This document shows positions 55,364 to 64,000 of a stretch of DNA of 64,000 bases, in pieces (the stretch's first letter is position 1; every line of letters starts with the position of its first letter). The position numbers and the translations under genes are program-made. The DNA comes from Ruegeria aquimaris (lineage in GTDB: Bacteria; Pseudomonadota; Alphaproteobacteria; Rhodobacterales; Rhodobacteraceae): contig NZ_JAOWLB010000023.1 in the NCBI RefSeq assembly GCF_025751555.1, forward strand, positions 1-64,000, given 5' to 3'. The notes under the pieces are model-generated. The model ran no database searches and was not told the origin of the DNA. It saw only the letters and a program-made list of their open reading frames with translations.

Positions 55364-55968
55364 CCTGGAGCAAACGCCTGTTCGACCTGTTCTTTGCCTC
55401 GCTTCTGGTCGTGGTGCTGGGTCCGATCCTGCTGGGTCTGCTGATCTGGCTGCTGATCAAGGAGGGGCGCCCGATCTTCTATGTTGCCGAGCGGATGAAG
55501 GGGGTGGATGAACCCTTCATGCTGTGGAAGCTCAGGACCATGACCGTGGTCGACACCGATAGCGGCGTTTCGGGCGGCGACAAGAGCGCGCGGATCACGC
55601 CGACCGGCGCCTGGCTGCGCTCGAAGCGGCTCGACGAGTTTCCGCAGCTGTGGAACATCCTCAGGGGCGATCTGAGTTTTGTCGGGCCGCGCCCGCCGCT
55701 CCGGCAATATGTCGAACGTTACCCCGAGATCTACGGCAAGGTGCTGAAATCGCGGCCCGGCGTCACCGGGCTCGCCTCGATTGTCTATCACAAGCACGAG
55801 GCAGCCTTGCTGGAGCGCTGCGCCTCGCCCGAGGAGACCGACGCGGTCTACTCCCGGACCTGCGTGCCAGCCAAGGCCCGGCTGGACCTCATCTATCAGC
55901 GCCACCAGAACATGTGCTACGATTTTGACCTGGTATTCCAGACCATAGGGAACCTGTTCCGGAAATGA
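55360..55968 (+). CDS. Undecaprenyl-phosphate phosphosugar transferase (WcaJ/ExoY-type domain)
   Basis: 202 residues from ATG 55360, with AGGACAAGAGAG upstream. After one hydrophobic N-terminal segment (about 7-32) come RPIFYVAERMKG, MLWKLRTM, SKRLDEFPQLWNILRGDLSF and VGPRPPLRQYV, then KSRPGVTGLASI, the complete bacterial sugar transferase pattern. It lacks the extra membrane helices of full-length WcaJ, so it is the minimal PglC/ExoY type. It loads the first sugar phosphate on the lipid carrier and so starts the repeat unit. Confidence 0.92.
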   Translation: MTWSKRLFDLFFASLLVVVLGPILLGLLIWLLIKEGRPIFYVAERMKGVDEPFMLWKLRTMTVVDTDSGVSGGDKSARITPTGAWLRSKRLDEFPQLWNILRGDLSFVGPRPPLRQYVERYPEIYGKVLKSRPGVTGLASIVYHKHEAALLERCASPEETDAVYSRTCVPAKARLDLIYQRHQNMCYDFDLVFQTIGNLFRK

Positions 55969-56114
55969 GCGAGAACCTGCTTTGGGTGTCGCCTCATCTT
56001 CTTTCAAACATGTACAATCTATCTGACGGCATTGCGTTTTCATGAGGTTCCGGCGTATCAGGAAGAGAACCGACCCTGCGGGTTCTAAATTGTTGTTTTG
56101 TATGAGGATGGATT

Positions 56115-57008
56115 ATGATGCGTAAGGTTACGAAAGCCATTTTCCCGGTCGCAGGCCTGGGAACGCGCTTCCTGCCTGCAACCAAATCAGTGCCGAAGGA
56201 GATCATGACCCTGGTCGACCGGCCGCTGGTGCAATACGCCATCGACGAGGCGCGCGCCGCCGGGATCAAGGAATTCATCTTTGTCACCTCGCGCGGGAAA
56301 TCGGCGCTTGAGGACTATTTCGATCACAACCCGATCCTTGAGCAGGAATTGCGCAAGAAGGGCAAGACCGATCTGCTCGATATCCTCAAGACGACCAACA
56401 TGGACAGCGGGGCCATCGCCTATATCCGTCAGCACAAGGCGTTGGGGCTGGGACACGCGGTCTGGTGTGCCCGCCGACTGATCGGCAACGAGCCCTTTGC
56501 GGTGATGCTGCCCGATGACGTGATCGCGGCCGAAAAACCCTGTCTGCAACAGATGGTCGAGGCCTATGCCGAAACGGGGGGCAACATGGTTGCTGCGATG
56601 GAAGTGCCGCCGGAGAAGGCCAGCGCCTATGGTGTGCTCGATGTGGCCGATGACATGGGGTCGGTGGTGTCCGCCCGGGGCATGGTGGAAAAGCCCGAAC
56701 CGGGCACCGCGCCCTCAAACCTGGCGGTGATCGGCCGCTACATCCTGGGTCCCTCGGTGCTGCGCAATCTCAACAAGATGAAACAGGGCGCCGGTGGCGA
56801 GATCCAGCTGACCGACGCCATCGCTGAGGATATCGAGTCGGGCACCCCGGTCTATGGCTACCGGTTCCGCGGCCAGCGGTTCGATTGTGGCTCCAAGGCG
56901 GGTTTCCTGCAGGCGACCGTGGCCTTTGCCCTGGCGCGCGAGGATCTACGCGATGATCTGAACCGCTATTTGGGCGAGGTCATGCAGACCTCGAAAGCGG
57001 CGGAATAA
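56115..57008 (+). CDS. galU: UTP-glucose-1-phosphate uridylyltransferase
   Basis: 297 residues. GLGTRFLPATKSVPKEIMTL is the family signature; FVTSRGKSALEDYFD, LGLGHAVWCARRL and VMLPDDVI follow, then EKPEPGTAPSNLAVIGRY. It makes UDP-glucose, the precursor for galE next to it and for ugd at 43128. The 146-bp upstream gap is AT-richer near 56000-56110, with TACAAT at 56013-56018 as a possible -10, but no matching -35 is clear. Confidence 0.96.
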   Translation: MMRKVTKAIFPVAGLGTRFLPATKSVPKEIMTLVDRPLVQYAIDEARAAGIKEFIFVTSRGKSALEDYFDHNPILEQELRKKGKTDLLDILKTTNMDSGAIAYIRQHKALGLGHAVWCARRLIGNEPFAVMLPDDVIAAEKPCLQQMVEAYAETGGNMVAAMEVPPEKASAYGVLDVADDMGSVVSARGMVEKPEPGTAPSNLAVIGRYILGPSVLRNLNKMKQGAGGEIQLTDAIAEDIESGTPVYGYRFRGQRFDCGSKAGFLQATVAFALAREDLRDDLNRYLGEVMQTSKAAE

Positions 57009-57023
57009 ACGGAATACTGACGG

Positions 57024-58007
57024 ATGAGCTATGTTCTGGTGACGGGTGGGGCCGGATATATCGGATCCCATGCCTGCAAGGTTCTGGCCGGTGCGGGCTA
57101 TATCCCGGTTACCTATGACAGCCTGGTCACCGGCTGGCGCGACGCGGTGAAATTCGGCCCCTTCGAACAGGGCGACCTGATGGACCGGGCGCGGCTGGAC
57201 GAGGTCTTTGCCGCTTATCGGCCTGTTGCGGTGATGCATTTCGCGGCGCTGAGCCAGGTGGGCGAAGCGATGGCGGAGCCGGGCCGCTATTGGTCCAACA
57301 ACGTCACCGGCTCGCTGAACCTGATCCAGGCGGCGGTGGATGCGGGGTGTCTGGACTTCGTGTTCTCCTCGACTTGCGCCACCTATGGCGAGCATGACAA
57401 TGTGGTGCTGGACGAAAACACGCCGCAGCTTCCGCTGAACGCCTATGGCGCCAGCAAGCGCGCGATCGAGGACATGCTGCGCGATTTCGAGGCCGCGCAC
57501 GGGCTGCGCCACGTGATCTTCCGCTATTTCAACGTGGCCGGCGCCGACCCCGAGGGCGAGGTGGGCGAGTTCCACCGCCCCGAGACCCATCTGATCCCGC
57601 TGATCCTGGACGCGATCGACGGCAAGCGCGATGCGCTCACCATCCATGGCACCGATTACGACACGCCCGACGGCACCTGCATCCGCGACTATGTGCATGT
57701 GATGGATCTGGTCGATGCCCATGTGCTGGGGCTGAAATGGCTGGAGGCCGGCAAACCCAACCGGGTATTCAACCTGGGCACCGGCACCGGGTTTTCGGTG
57801 CGCGAGGTGGTGGACCATGCCGGGGGGGTGACGAATCGGCCGGTGCCGATGCACGAGGGGCCGAGACGGGCGGGGGACGCCACCAGGCTGGTTTCGGGTT
57901 CCGTGCGGGCGTCACAAGAGCTTGGCTGGTCTCCGGCCCGCTCGAACATGGCGACGATGATCGCCGACGCCTGGCGCTGGCATCAGAATGGGATCTACTT
58001 GCGCTGA
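57024..58007 (+). CDS. galE: UDP-glucose 4-epimerase
   Basis: 327 residues. VTGGAGYIGSHACKVL is the NAD loop, SSTCATYG carries the catalytic serine, YGASKRAIEDML the Tyr-Lys pair. RYFNVAGADPEGEVGEFHRP and DYDTPDGTCIRDYVHVMDL are specific for GalE. It provides UDP-galactose. It starts 15 bp after galU in one operon. The following 251 bp hold no gene and no clear terminator. Confidence 0.95.
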   Translation: MSYVLVTGGAGYIGSHACKVLAGAGYIPVTYDSLVTGWRDAVKFGPFEQGDLMDRARLDEVFAAYRPVAVMHFAALSQVGEAMAEPGRYWSNNVTGSLNLIQAAVDAGCLDFVFSSTCATYGEHDNVVLDENTPQLPLNAYGASKRAIEDMLRDFEAAHGLRHVIFRYFNVAGADPEGEVGEFHRPETHLIPLILDAIDGKRDALTIHGTDYDTPDGTCIRDYVHVMDLVDAHVLGLKWLEAGKPNRVFNLGTGTGFSVREVVDHAGGVTNRPVPMHEGPRRAGDATRLVSGSVRASQELGWSPARSNMATMIADAWRWHQNGIYLR

Positions 58008-58258
58008 CCGGCGAAGCCCTTTCTGCGGCAGAGTGGCGCATCTTTCGGCGGATTCCCGCAAGTCAAGGGGACATGGCGATTTTCCGTTATTCAGCATTTT
58101 GAAAAACCGGCCAGTTGCGATAGGAATGAGATCAGAGTTTTTGAGGCAGTTTTCCAGTTGCGCGGTCATCGCATCCGTGTAGAGCAGGGTCGATATTCGA
58201 AATCGGGGCAAGGTTCCGTATTGCCTGCGCAAAGTATTTGAGAAAAGGGAGCGGCCGG

Positions 58259-60133
58259 ATGTTTAGACTGATCAGTGCGCTGAGCCGCAGCCAGAAGGCA
58301 TATGTGTTCATCGCCGTTGATCTGGCGCTCATACCATTGGCCCTGCTGTTCACCTATACGCTGCAATCCCTGCCAACGACGCCGGTCGAGACGCTGATCC
58401 AGACGGCGCCGGTTCAGCCTTATCTGATGGCCGCCGCGGCGGGCCTGTCGCTCTGGCTTGGCCTGCCCCATATCCAGCTCAATGCCTATGAGGGCCATGC
58501 CGTCGGCATGACGGCGGTTCTGGCCCTGCTGCTGGCCGGGGCCTCGGCCCTGCTGACCGAGGTCAGTGGCATAGCGCTGCCGCCGGGCACCCATGTGATG
58601 TTCGGGATCAGCTATTTCCTGTTTCTCGTGGCCGCCCGGGTTGTGCTGTACCAGGTTGTTCTCGCCATATACCGCCGGGCGCAGCCGCGGCGCCGGGTGC
58701 TGATCTATGGCGCCGGAACCACCGGCACCCAGCTGGCCCAGGCGCTGAAGGCGCATGACCGCATCGACCCGGTGGCGTTTGTCGATGACAATACCTCGTT
58801 GCAGGGCATGGTGCTGATGGGTCTTCCGGTGTTTCCGCCGGCGCGTATTTCCGAGATCGTCAAGGCCCGTGACATCAGCCGGGTGCTGCTGGCGATGCCG
58901 TCGCAGAGCCAGCCGAAACAGGCCCAGATCATCAAGCGGTTGCAGACCATGGGGCTGGAGGTGCAGGCGCTGCCCAGCTTTGCCCAGCTGATCGGGGAAG
59001 AGGCGCTGGTGGACAAGCTGACCCCGGTGGCGCCACAGAATTTCCTGGGCCGTGCGGCCCGCAGGGTCGCCCTGGAGGCGGATTGCGACAGCTACGCGGG
59101 ACGGGCGGTGCTTGTTTCGGGGGCAGGTGGGTCGATCGGGTCGGAACTCTGCCGCCAGATCCTGAACTGCCGCCCGGCCAAGCTGGTGCTTTACGAACTG
59201 AGCGAGCTGGCATTGTATCTGGTGCATCAGGAACTGGAACAGCTGGCCGAGGATACAGGGATCGAGGTGGTGCCGGTGCTGGGCTCGGTCACCGATCCGC
59301 GCCAGGTGCGCAAGGTGCTGACCGATCATGGTGTGCAGGTGGTGTTGCACGCCGCCGCCTATAAACATGTGCCCCTGGTCGAGGCCAATCCGCTGGCCGG
59401 GCTGGCCAACAATGTCTTTGGCACCCAGACGCTGGCGCGCGAGGCCGCGGCGTTGGGGGTGGAACGGTTCATCCTGATCTCTTCGGACAAGGCGGTGCGC
59501 CCGACCAACGTGATGGGGGCGAGCAAGCGCTTGGCCGAACTGGTGGTGCAGGATCTGGCCACCCGTTATGCGTCGACCATCTTTGCCATGGTCCGTTTCG
59601 GCAATGTGCTGGGCTCCAGCGGGTCGGTGGTGCCGCTGTTCCAGGACCAGATCAGCCGGGGCGGCCCGGTCACGGTCACCGATCCGCGGGTCAAACGCTA
59701 TTTCATGACCATCAGCGAGGCGGTGCAACTGGTGCTCAAGGCCGGATCCGAGGCGCGGGGGAGCGAAGTTTTCGTGCTCGACATGGGAGAGCCGGTTCCG
59801 ATCATGCAACTGGCCCGCCAGGTGATCCAGCGCGCCGGCTACACGGTGCGTGACGCCGACAATCCCGATGGGGATATCGAGATCGAGATCATCGGTCTGC
59901 GGCCGGGCGAGAAGCTGGAGGAAGAGCTCACCCTGAGCCGGGATCTGATCGGAACCCGGCATCAGAAGATTTTCTGCGCTCAGGAAGCCAAGCTTTCGGA
60001 AATCGAGGTTGCCGCCTTGCTGCGCGGTCTGCGCGAGGCGCTGGCGGCCAGCGACGAATCTGCTGCCCGGCAGGTGATCCTGCGCTGGGTCGAGGGCTAC
60101 AGTGTCTGGGACGACAATCGCAAGACATCGTGA
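58259..60133 (+). CDS. Membrane-bound nucleoside-diphosphate-sugar epimerase/dehydratase (CapD/WbpM type)
   Basis: 624 residues from ATG 58259, with GGGAGCGG upstream; a TTG seven codons earlier is unlikely. Residues 1-140 have four hydrophobic membrane helices. Residues about 145-260 are a CoA-binding-like Rossmann domain (LIYGAGTTGTQLAQALKA). Residues about 285-600 are the catalytic SDR domain: VSGAGGSIGSELCRQIL, HAAAYKHVPLVEANP, SSDKAVRPTNVMGASKR, MVRFGNVLGSSGSVVPLF. This layout belongs to 4,6-dehydratases such as WbpM and PglF, which act on UDP-N-acetylhexosamines to form deoxyamino sugars. Confidence 0.9.
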   Translation: MFRLISALSRSQKAYVFIAVDLALIPLALLFTYTLQSLPTTPVETLIQTAPVQPYLMAAAAGLSLWLGLPHIQLNAYEGHAVGMTAVLALLLAGASALLTEVSGIALPPGTHVMFGISYFLFLVAARVVLYQVVLAIYRRAQPRRRVLIYGAGTTGTQLAQALKAHDRIDPVAFVDDNTSLQGMVLMGLPVFPPARISEIVKARDISRVLLAMPSQSQPKQAQIIKRLQTMGLEVQALPSFAQLIGEEALVDKLTPVAPQNFLGRAARRVALEADCDSYAGRAVLVSGAGGSIGSELCRQILNCRPAKLVLYELSELALYLVHQELEQLAEDTGIEVVPVLGSVTDPRQVRKVLTDHGVQVVLHAAAYKHVPLVEANPLAGLANNVFGTQTLAREAAALGVERFILISSDKAVRPTNVMGASKRLAELVVQDLATRYASTIFAMVRFGNVLGSSGSVVPLFQDQISRGGPVTVTDPRVKRYFMTISEAVQLVLKAGSEARGSEVFVLDMGEPVPIMQLARQVIQRAGYTVRDADNPDGDIEIEIIGLRPGEKLEEELTLSRDLIGTRHQKIFCAQEAKLSEIEVAALLRGLREALAASDESAARQVILRWVEGYSVWDDNRKTS

Positions 60134-60241
60134 CCCTGTATTTTTGTCACGGCCGGTCTGCCGGGCCGGTCAACGGAATTGATCCTTGCCCCGGCTTCAT
60201 GATCTAAGGGCGACAGAGGACGACAGGCAGGGGCGCCCGGG

Positions 60242-62422
60242 GTGAAGAGCAACGCAACATGCAGGCAGGGTCGGGCGCGGGCATGGGCCGCGGCGCTCTG
60301 TTTGACGGTCTTTGCGGCCACCGCATCGGCCCAGGAGGCGGAGGAGACGCCGCGTTTCAGGGTCGTACCACAACCCAGTCTGAACTTTTACGGGGTGCCC
60401 GGGCTGATCGACATGCCCTCGGGTGAGATGCTGCCCGAAGGGCAGTTCACCACCACGATCAGTTATTTCGGCGGCCAGGGGCGGTATACGCTGACCTTCC
60501 AGCCGACGCCCTGGATGTCGGCGAGCTTCCGCTACAACTCGATCCGGAACTGGAACCTTGCCGGGTTCCCTACCTACTATGACCGCGGTTTCGACGTGCG
60601 GTTCCGGCTGGCGCAGGAAACCCGCTATCGCCCGCAGATCACCCTGGGGCTTCAGGATTTCGCCGGCACTGGCATCTATGCGGGTGAATATCTGGTGGCC
60701 ACCAAGACGTTTCAGACGCCACCGCTGGGTGCGTCGCGCCTGCCCGGGCGGCTGAAGCTGAGCGCGGGCCTCGGTTGGGGGCGGTTTGGCTCTTTTGGTT
60801 CCTTCGGCGGCTTCGGCACCCGACCGCCCTATGATCCGACCAATACCGGCGGCCAGCTCTCCTATGACCAGTGGTTCCGTGGCCCGATGGCGCTGTTCGG
60901 CGGCCTTGAATGGCAGATGAACGAGAAATGGGCGCTGAAGCTGGAATATTCCTCGGACGATTACGTGACCGAGACCCAGACCACTTCGGTGTTCCAGAAA
61001 AAATCACCGGTGAACTTCGGGGTCGAATGGCAGGCTAGCCCCCGGACCCGGCTGGGGGCCTATTACCTTTATGGGTCTGAGTTCGGCCTGAGTGCCCAGA
61101 TCCAGCTGAACCCGAAACAACCGCCGATGCCGATGACCGTGCCGGCGCCGCAGCCGGTGGCGGTACGGCCCGACCGGGCCAGCAACCCCGAGGCCTGGAG
61201 CACCTCCTGGGCCGATGCGAAACCGGCGCCGCTCTTGCGCTCGCTGCTGGGACCGATCCTGAAGGATGATGGGCTGATCCTGGAAAGCCTGGATGTCAGC
61301 GCCGACCGGGTCGAGCTTCGGTTCCGCAACACCCGCTACATGTCGAACGCGATCGCCATCGGCCGGGCGGCGCGGGCGCTGGCGCGGGTCATGCCGCCTT
61401 CGGTCGAGACCTTTGACCTGGTGCTGGTGTCGCGCGGGCTGAGCCTGTCGCGGGTCAGCATCCGGCGTTCGGATCTGGAAGCGCTGGAATTCGATCCCGA
61501 GGCGCCGGATGCGATCCTGGCGGTGGCGGGTATCGGGGCGGCGGGGCCGCCATCCGAGACGGCGGTATTCGGGCGCGAGCTTTATCCCGATTTCAGCTGG
61601 TCGGTGGCGCCTTATTTCGCACCGGCCTATTTCGATCCGCAACAGCCGGTGCGCATCGATGTTGGCGTCGATTTCGGCGCCACCTATCAGCCGGCGCCGG
61701 GCTGGGTGATCTCGGGCCGACTGCGCCAGCGGCTGGCGGGCAATCTCAAGAATGGGCGGGTCTCGCCCTCGGCCCTGCCGCCGGTGCGCACCGACCAGGC
61801 GCTTTATGCGCAATACGGTACCACGCTGAACAACCTTTATGTGGCGCGCTACTGGCAGCCGGGCGAGGATCTCTATGCGCGCGTGACGGCGGGCTATTTC
61901 GAATACGGTTACGGTGGGCTTTCGACCGAGCTTTTGTGGAAACCGGTCAACAGCCTGTTGGCGCTGGGTGTCGAGATGAACTATGCGCTGAAGCGCGACT
62001 ACAACCAGAGGCTGGGTTTCCAGGATTACAAGGTCTTCACCGGCCATGCCTCGGCCTATATGGATTTCAACAACGGGCTGCATGGGCAGATCGACGTTGG
62101 CCGCTACCTGGCTGGTGACGTGGGGGCGACATTCGGACTGGACCGGGTCTTTGCCAATGGCTGGTCGGTGGGGGCCTTCTTTACCCTGACCAATGTTTCA
62201 GCGGCTGAATTCGGCGAGGGGTCTTTCGACAAGGGGATACGGTTCTCGATGCCGCTGGGCTGGTTCCTGGGCAAGCCGAGCCGCAAGAGCATGGGCACGG
62301 TGATCCGCCCGATCCAGCGCGATGGCGGCGCGCGCCTGTCGGTGCCGGGCCGGCTCTACGATGGGGTGCGCGAGGCCCATCGCAAGGCGCTGACCGATCA
62401 ATGGGCGGGGTTCTGGGAATGA
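60242..62422 (+). CDS. YjbH-family exopolysaccharide outer-membrane protein
   Basis: 726 residues from a GTG start with AGGGGCG upstream. Residues 1-32 are a signal peptide ending ATASAQ. NFYGVPGLIDMPSGEMLPEG at about 42-61 is the hallmark of YjbH. The rest alternates amphipathic strands with frequent aromatic ends, as in an outer-membrane beta-barrel. In E. coli the yjbEFGH genes contribute to an exopolysaccharide, and YjbH-type proteins are thought to act in the outer membrane. It overlaps the lipoprotein gene downstream by four bases. Confidence 0.86.
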   Translation: MKSNATCRQGRARAWAAALCLTVFAATASAQEAEETPRFRVVPQPSLNFYGVPGLIDMPSGEMLPEGQFTTTISYFGGQGRYTLTFQPTPWMSASFRYNSIRNWNLAGFPTYYDRGFDVRFRLAQETRYRPQITLGLQDFAGTGIYAGEYLVATKTFQTPPLGASRLPGRLKLSAGLGWGRFGSFGSFGGFGTRPPYDPTNTGGQLSYDQWFRGPMALFGGLEWQMNEKWALKLEYSSDDYVTETQTTSVFQKKSPVNFGVEWQASPRTRLGAYYLYGSEFGLSAQIQLNPKQPPMPMTVPAPQPVAVRPDRASNPEAWSTSWADAKPAPLLRSLLGPILKDDGLILESLDVSADRVELRFRNTRYMSNAIAIGRAARALARVMPPSVETFDLVLVSRGLSLSRVSIRRSDLEALEFDPEAPDAILAVAGIGAAGPPSETAVFGRELYPDFSWSVAPYFAPAYFDPQQPVRIDVGVDFGATYQPAPGWVISGRLRQRLAGNLKNGRVSPSALPPVRTDQALYAQYGTTLNNLYVARYWQPGEDLYARVTAGYFEYGYGGLSTELLWKPVNSLLALGVEMNYALKRDYNQRLGFQDYKVFTGHASAYMDFNNGLHGQIDVGRYLAGDVGATFGLDRVFANGWSVGAFFTLTNVSAAEFGEGSFDKGIRFSMPLGWFLGKPSRKSMGTVIRPIQRDGGARLSVPGRLYDGVREAHRKALTDQWAGFWE

Positions 62423-63093
62423 GGGTTCTTGTGTCTCTTGGCCTGGCCGTTCTGCTTGCGGCCTGTTCCAGCGGTACCGAGGAAGCGCCGTTGCAGGTGC
62501 AGGTCTTTGCCAATACGCGCGACCTGATCCGGCAGCGGATCTCTCCCACCGATACCGGTCTGCCGCCGGTGACCCGGGCGCAGCTTGACGCATTGGATGG
62601 CCCGGCACTGGAAGTGACCCTCGAGGCACGCGGCACAGCAGCCTATCTTTATGTCAATGCAGAGCGGAACGAAGGCGCCGCCGGGCGGGTGACCGTCTGG
62701 CGGACCGGGGACAATTCCACCCTGGCCCTGCGCAACGGGGTGCTGGTGGCGACCCGTGGCCTGGGGGGCGATGTCCTGTCAAGCGAGATCCAGGCCAGCG
62801 GCAGCCAGCCTGGCCCGTCGGGCGGAGGCCCCCATGTGATGTTGATTCGCGGCGGCGACGAAGAGGCGCTGCGTCTGGTCTTGGTCTGTGATCTCGAAGA
62901 TCTGGGTGCCGAGACGGTCGAGATCGTCGAACGGCGCTATCCGACCCGCCACCTGCGGCAGACATGCAGCGGCTCGGGCGGTGAAGTGGCCAATGATTAT
63001 TGGGTTGAAGAGCGAGCTGGCGTCGTACGGCAGTCTCGGCAATGGGCGGGTCCCCATTTGGGGTATCTTCGGCTGCGGCAGCTTGCGCCTTAG
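62419..63093 (+). CDS. YjbF/GfcB-family lipoprotein
   Basis: 224 residues from the ATG overlapping the stop of the preceding gene. Signal peptide with lipobox LLAAC (Cys15). The mature part has the YjbF/GfcB-type pattern: RDLIRQR near the start, a central region with TRGLGGDVLSSEI, and a C-terminal VANDYWVEERAGVVRQSRQW strand. Genes of this family sit beside YjbH and group 4 capsule genes. Right after the stop, CGCC/GGCG (63086-63096) plus eight T residues may make a weak terminator. Confidence 0.85.
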   Translation: MRVLVSLGLAVLLAACSSGTEEAPLQVQVFANTRDLIRQRISPTDTGLPPVTRAQLDALDGPALEVTLEARGTAAYLYVNAERNEGAAGRVTVWRTGDNSTLALRNGVLVATRGLGGDVLSSEIQASGSQPGPSGGGPHVMLIRGGDEEALRLVLVCDLEDLGAETVEIVERRYPTRHLRQTCSGSGGEVANDYWVEERAGVVRQSRQWAGPHLGYLRLRQLAP

Positions 63094-63154
63094 GCGTTTT
63101 TTTTCCGAACCGTGAAAAAGTGCCGCTTTTCAGTGGACAGCAGCGCGGGATGCG

Positions 63155-63183
63155 TTGAAATGGTGTATGATCTGGTCTACAAC
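63155..63183 (+). promoter_or_regulatory. Possible promoter of the YjbE-like gene
   Basis: TTGAAA (63155-63160), a 17-bp spacer and TACAAC (63178-63183) fit a sigma-70-type promoter. It lies 32 bp before the start codon and after the T-run following the previous gene, consistent with independent transcription of this small gene. Confidence 0.4.
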
Positions 63184-63214
63184 GACGGCAAGTTCAGCCA
63201 AAAGGGGTTTGATT

Positions 63215-63547
63215 ATGAAAAAGATGATTGTCGCTCTTGCAGCATGTGCAATGACGCTTCCCGCCATGGTTTCCGCCGATGCGCTTTCGGATGCGCGCGA
63301 CGCGAATATCTGTGACGTAACCCGCGCAGAGTATCTTGAGGACGGCCGTCTGAAAGTGTGGTGCGTGCCCGGTACCGTGAACCCGGCCTATGCCGGTGCA
63401 GTACAGGGTGGCACAACCGGTGGTCTGACCGGCGGCACCCTGAGCCCGGCCGCTGCTGCCGGTATCGCTGCAGGCGTCCTGATCATCGCGCTGGCTGCCA
63501 GCGACGACGACACCACCACCACAACCACCACCTCGAGCGGGTCCTGA
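63215..63547 (+). CDS. Small secreted YjbE-like protein
   Basis: 110 residues from ATG 63215, with AAAAGGGG upstream. Signal peptide about 1-21 (MKKMIVALAACAMTLPAMVSA). A middle section contains ICDVTRAEYLEDGRLKVWCV with two cysteines. A glycine/alanine-rich hydrophobic stretch then leads to the tail SDDDTTTTTTTSSGS. E. coli YjbE also ends in a threonine run after a hydrophobic Gly/Ala region and is encoded with yjbF and yjbH, so the resemblance in form and context is good, though primary similarity is weak. Likely a small surface protein linked to exopolysaccharide. Confidence 0.72.
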   Translation: MKKMIVALAACAMTLPAMVSADALSDARDANICDVTRAEYLEDGRLKVWCVPGTVNPAYAGAVQGGTTGGLTGGTLSPAAAAGIAAGVLIIALAASDDDTTTTTTTSSGS

Positions 63548-63578
63548 TCCCTTCACTTGGTGTTGATGTGAGGATTCG

Positions 63579-63607
63579 AAAACAGGCCGCATATGCGGCC
63601 TGTTTTT
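63579..63607 (+). terminator. Rho-independent terminator after the YjbE-like gene
   Basis: AAAACAGGCCGC (63579-63590) and GCGGCCTGTTTT (63595-63606) form a 12-bp perfect stem with a 4-base loop, ending in five T residues. It could also work in reverse for the convergent manC-type gene, since the A-run lies on the other side. Confidence 0.88.
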
Positions 63608-63644
63608 CTATGCGCCGGACCGTCAGGCCAAATGGCTCTGCTTC

Positions 63645-64000
63645 TCAGGGACGGGCATAGATATCTTCGTACCGGATAATGTCATCCTCGCCCAGATAGC
63701 TGCCGGTCTGCACCTCGATCAGGACCATCGGAACCTTGCCCGGATTTTCCAGCCGGTGCACCGCACCGAGCGGAATGTAGACTGACTGGTTTTCACTGAT
63801 CAGCCGGATTTCATCGTCGATGGTGACTTTTGCGGTGCCCTCGACCACGATCCAGTGTTCCGACCGGTGATGATGCGATTGCAGGCTCAGGGCGGCGCCG
63901 GGATGTACGTGGATACGTTTCACCTGGAAACGATCGCCAATGGCCAGGCTTTCGAACCAGCCCCAGGGGCGATGATCCTTGGGGAAGGTGATGGCCTGCT
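63645..64000 (-). CDS. manC: Mannose-1-phosphate guanylyltransferase / mannose-6-phosphate isomerase (3' part)
   Basis: The last 117 or so codons, running off the right edge. The frame reads [20 protein letters not shown] followed by [20 protein letters not shown] and [16 protein letters not shown], the cupin (phosphomannose isomerase type II) domain of ManC/CpsB/AlgA, with metal-binding HHH and a following Glu-His. The nucleotidyltransferase half (about 350 residues) lies outside the window. It would make GDP-mannose for gmd and fcl. It is convergent with the YjbE-like gene and shares its terminator region. Confidence 0.92.
   Translation of the reverse strand, partial: QAITFPKDHRPWGWFESLAIGDRFQVKRIHVHPGAALSLQSHHHRSEHWIVVEGTAKVTIDDEIRLISENQSVYIPLGAVHRLENPGKVPMVLIEVQTGSYLGEDDIIRYEDIYARP

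Noticed and set aside
1-64000. tRNA or rRNA genes and integrated phage
   Set aside because: I saw no tRNA-like or rRNA-like segments and no phage structural genes. The single recombinase is of the plasmid resolvase type.

Overview
The window reads as a large part of a plasmid from a marine alphaproteobacterium of the roseobacter group (Rhodobacterales). Base composition is GC-rich throughout. A replicase of the RepA-I family (47455-48477) faces away from a parAB operon (45659-47047 and 44549-45625). Three exact 22-bp-spaced iterons and a DnaA box lie between them. From memory, RepA-I replicons of about this size that carry a rhamnose operon are known in roseobacters as 'biofilm plasmids' needed for surface attachment. 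The gene content fits that description. The window cuts through a manC-type gene at its right end, so it is not a complete replicon.

Region 1 (about 0.4-21.8 kb) is a surface or secreted protein island. It has six very large acidic calcium-binding (RTX, GGxGxDxx) proteins, one small secreted orphan and one glycosyltransferase. Five of the RTX proteins share a near-identical C-terminal module of about 155 residues ending in D-hydrophobic residues, the likely type I secretion signal, but no type I transporter is present here. Two neighbours stand out. One joins a serralysin-type zinc peptidase to an integrin beta I-like domain. The next carries seven FG-GAP calcium sites, as in the integrin alpha propeller.

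Region 2 (22.1-44.4 kb) makes and modifies a surface polysaccharide. It holds a KpsM/T/E-type ABC exporter, a sulfotransferase, at least six glycosyltransferases and a methyltransferase. It also holds GDP-fucose synthesis (gmd, fcl), a LicD plus glycerol-3-phosphate cytidylyltransferase pair for phospho-substituent transfer, an AlgX/AlgJ-like O-acetylation protein and UDP-glucuronate/galacturonate synthesis (ugd plus epimerase). A truncated IS3 orfA and a serine recombinase mark past rearrangement.

Region 3 (44.5-48.5 kb) is the replication and partition core, with a palindromic candidate centromere next to parB.

Region 4 (48.6-64 kb) is the rhamnose operon rmlC-rmlB-rmlD-rmlA with a glycosyltransferase. 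It is followed by an outer-membrane polysaccharide export (OPX) lipoprotein, a phosphosugar transferase that primes synthesis on lipid, galU, galE, a membrane-bound sugar-nucleotide dehydratase, a YjbH/YjbF/YjbE-like exopolysaccharide set and the 3' part of manC.

Together the genes would supply dTDP-rhamnose, GDP-fucose, UDP-galactose and UDP-uronic acids. They would then assemble, decorate (sulfate, phosphate, acetyl, methyl) and export a polysaccharide, while the RTX proteins act as calcium-dependent adhesins or matrix proteins.
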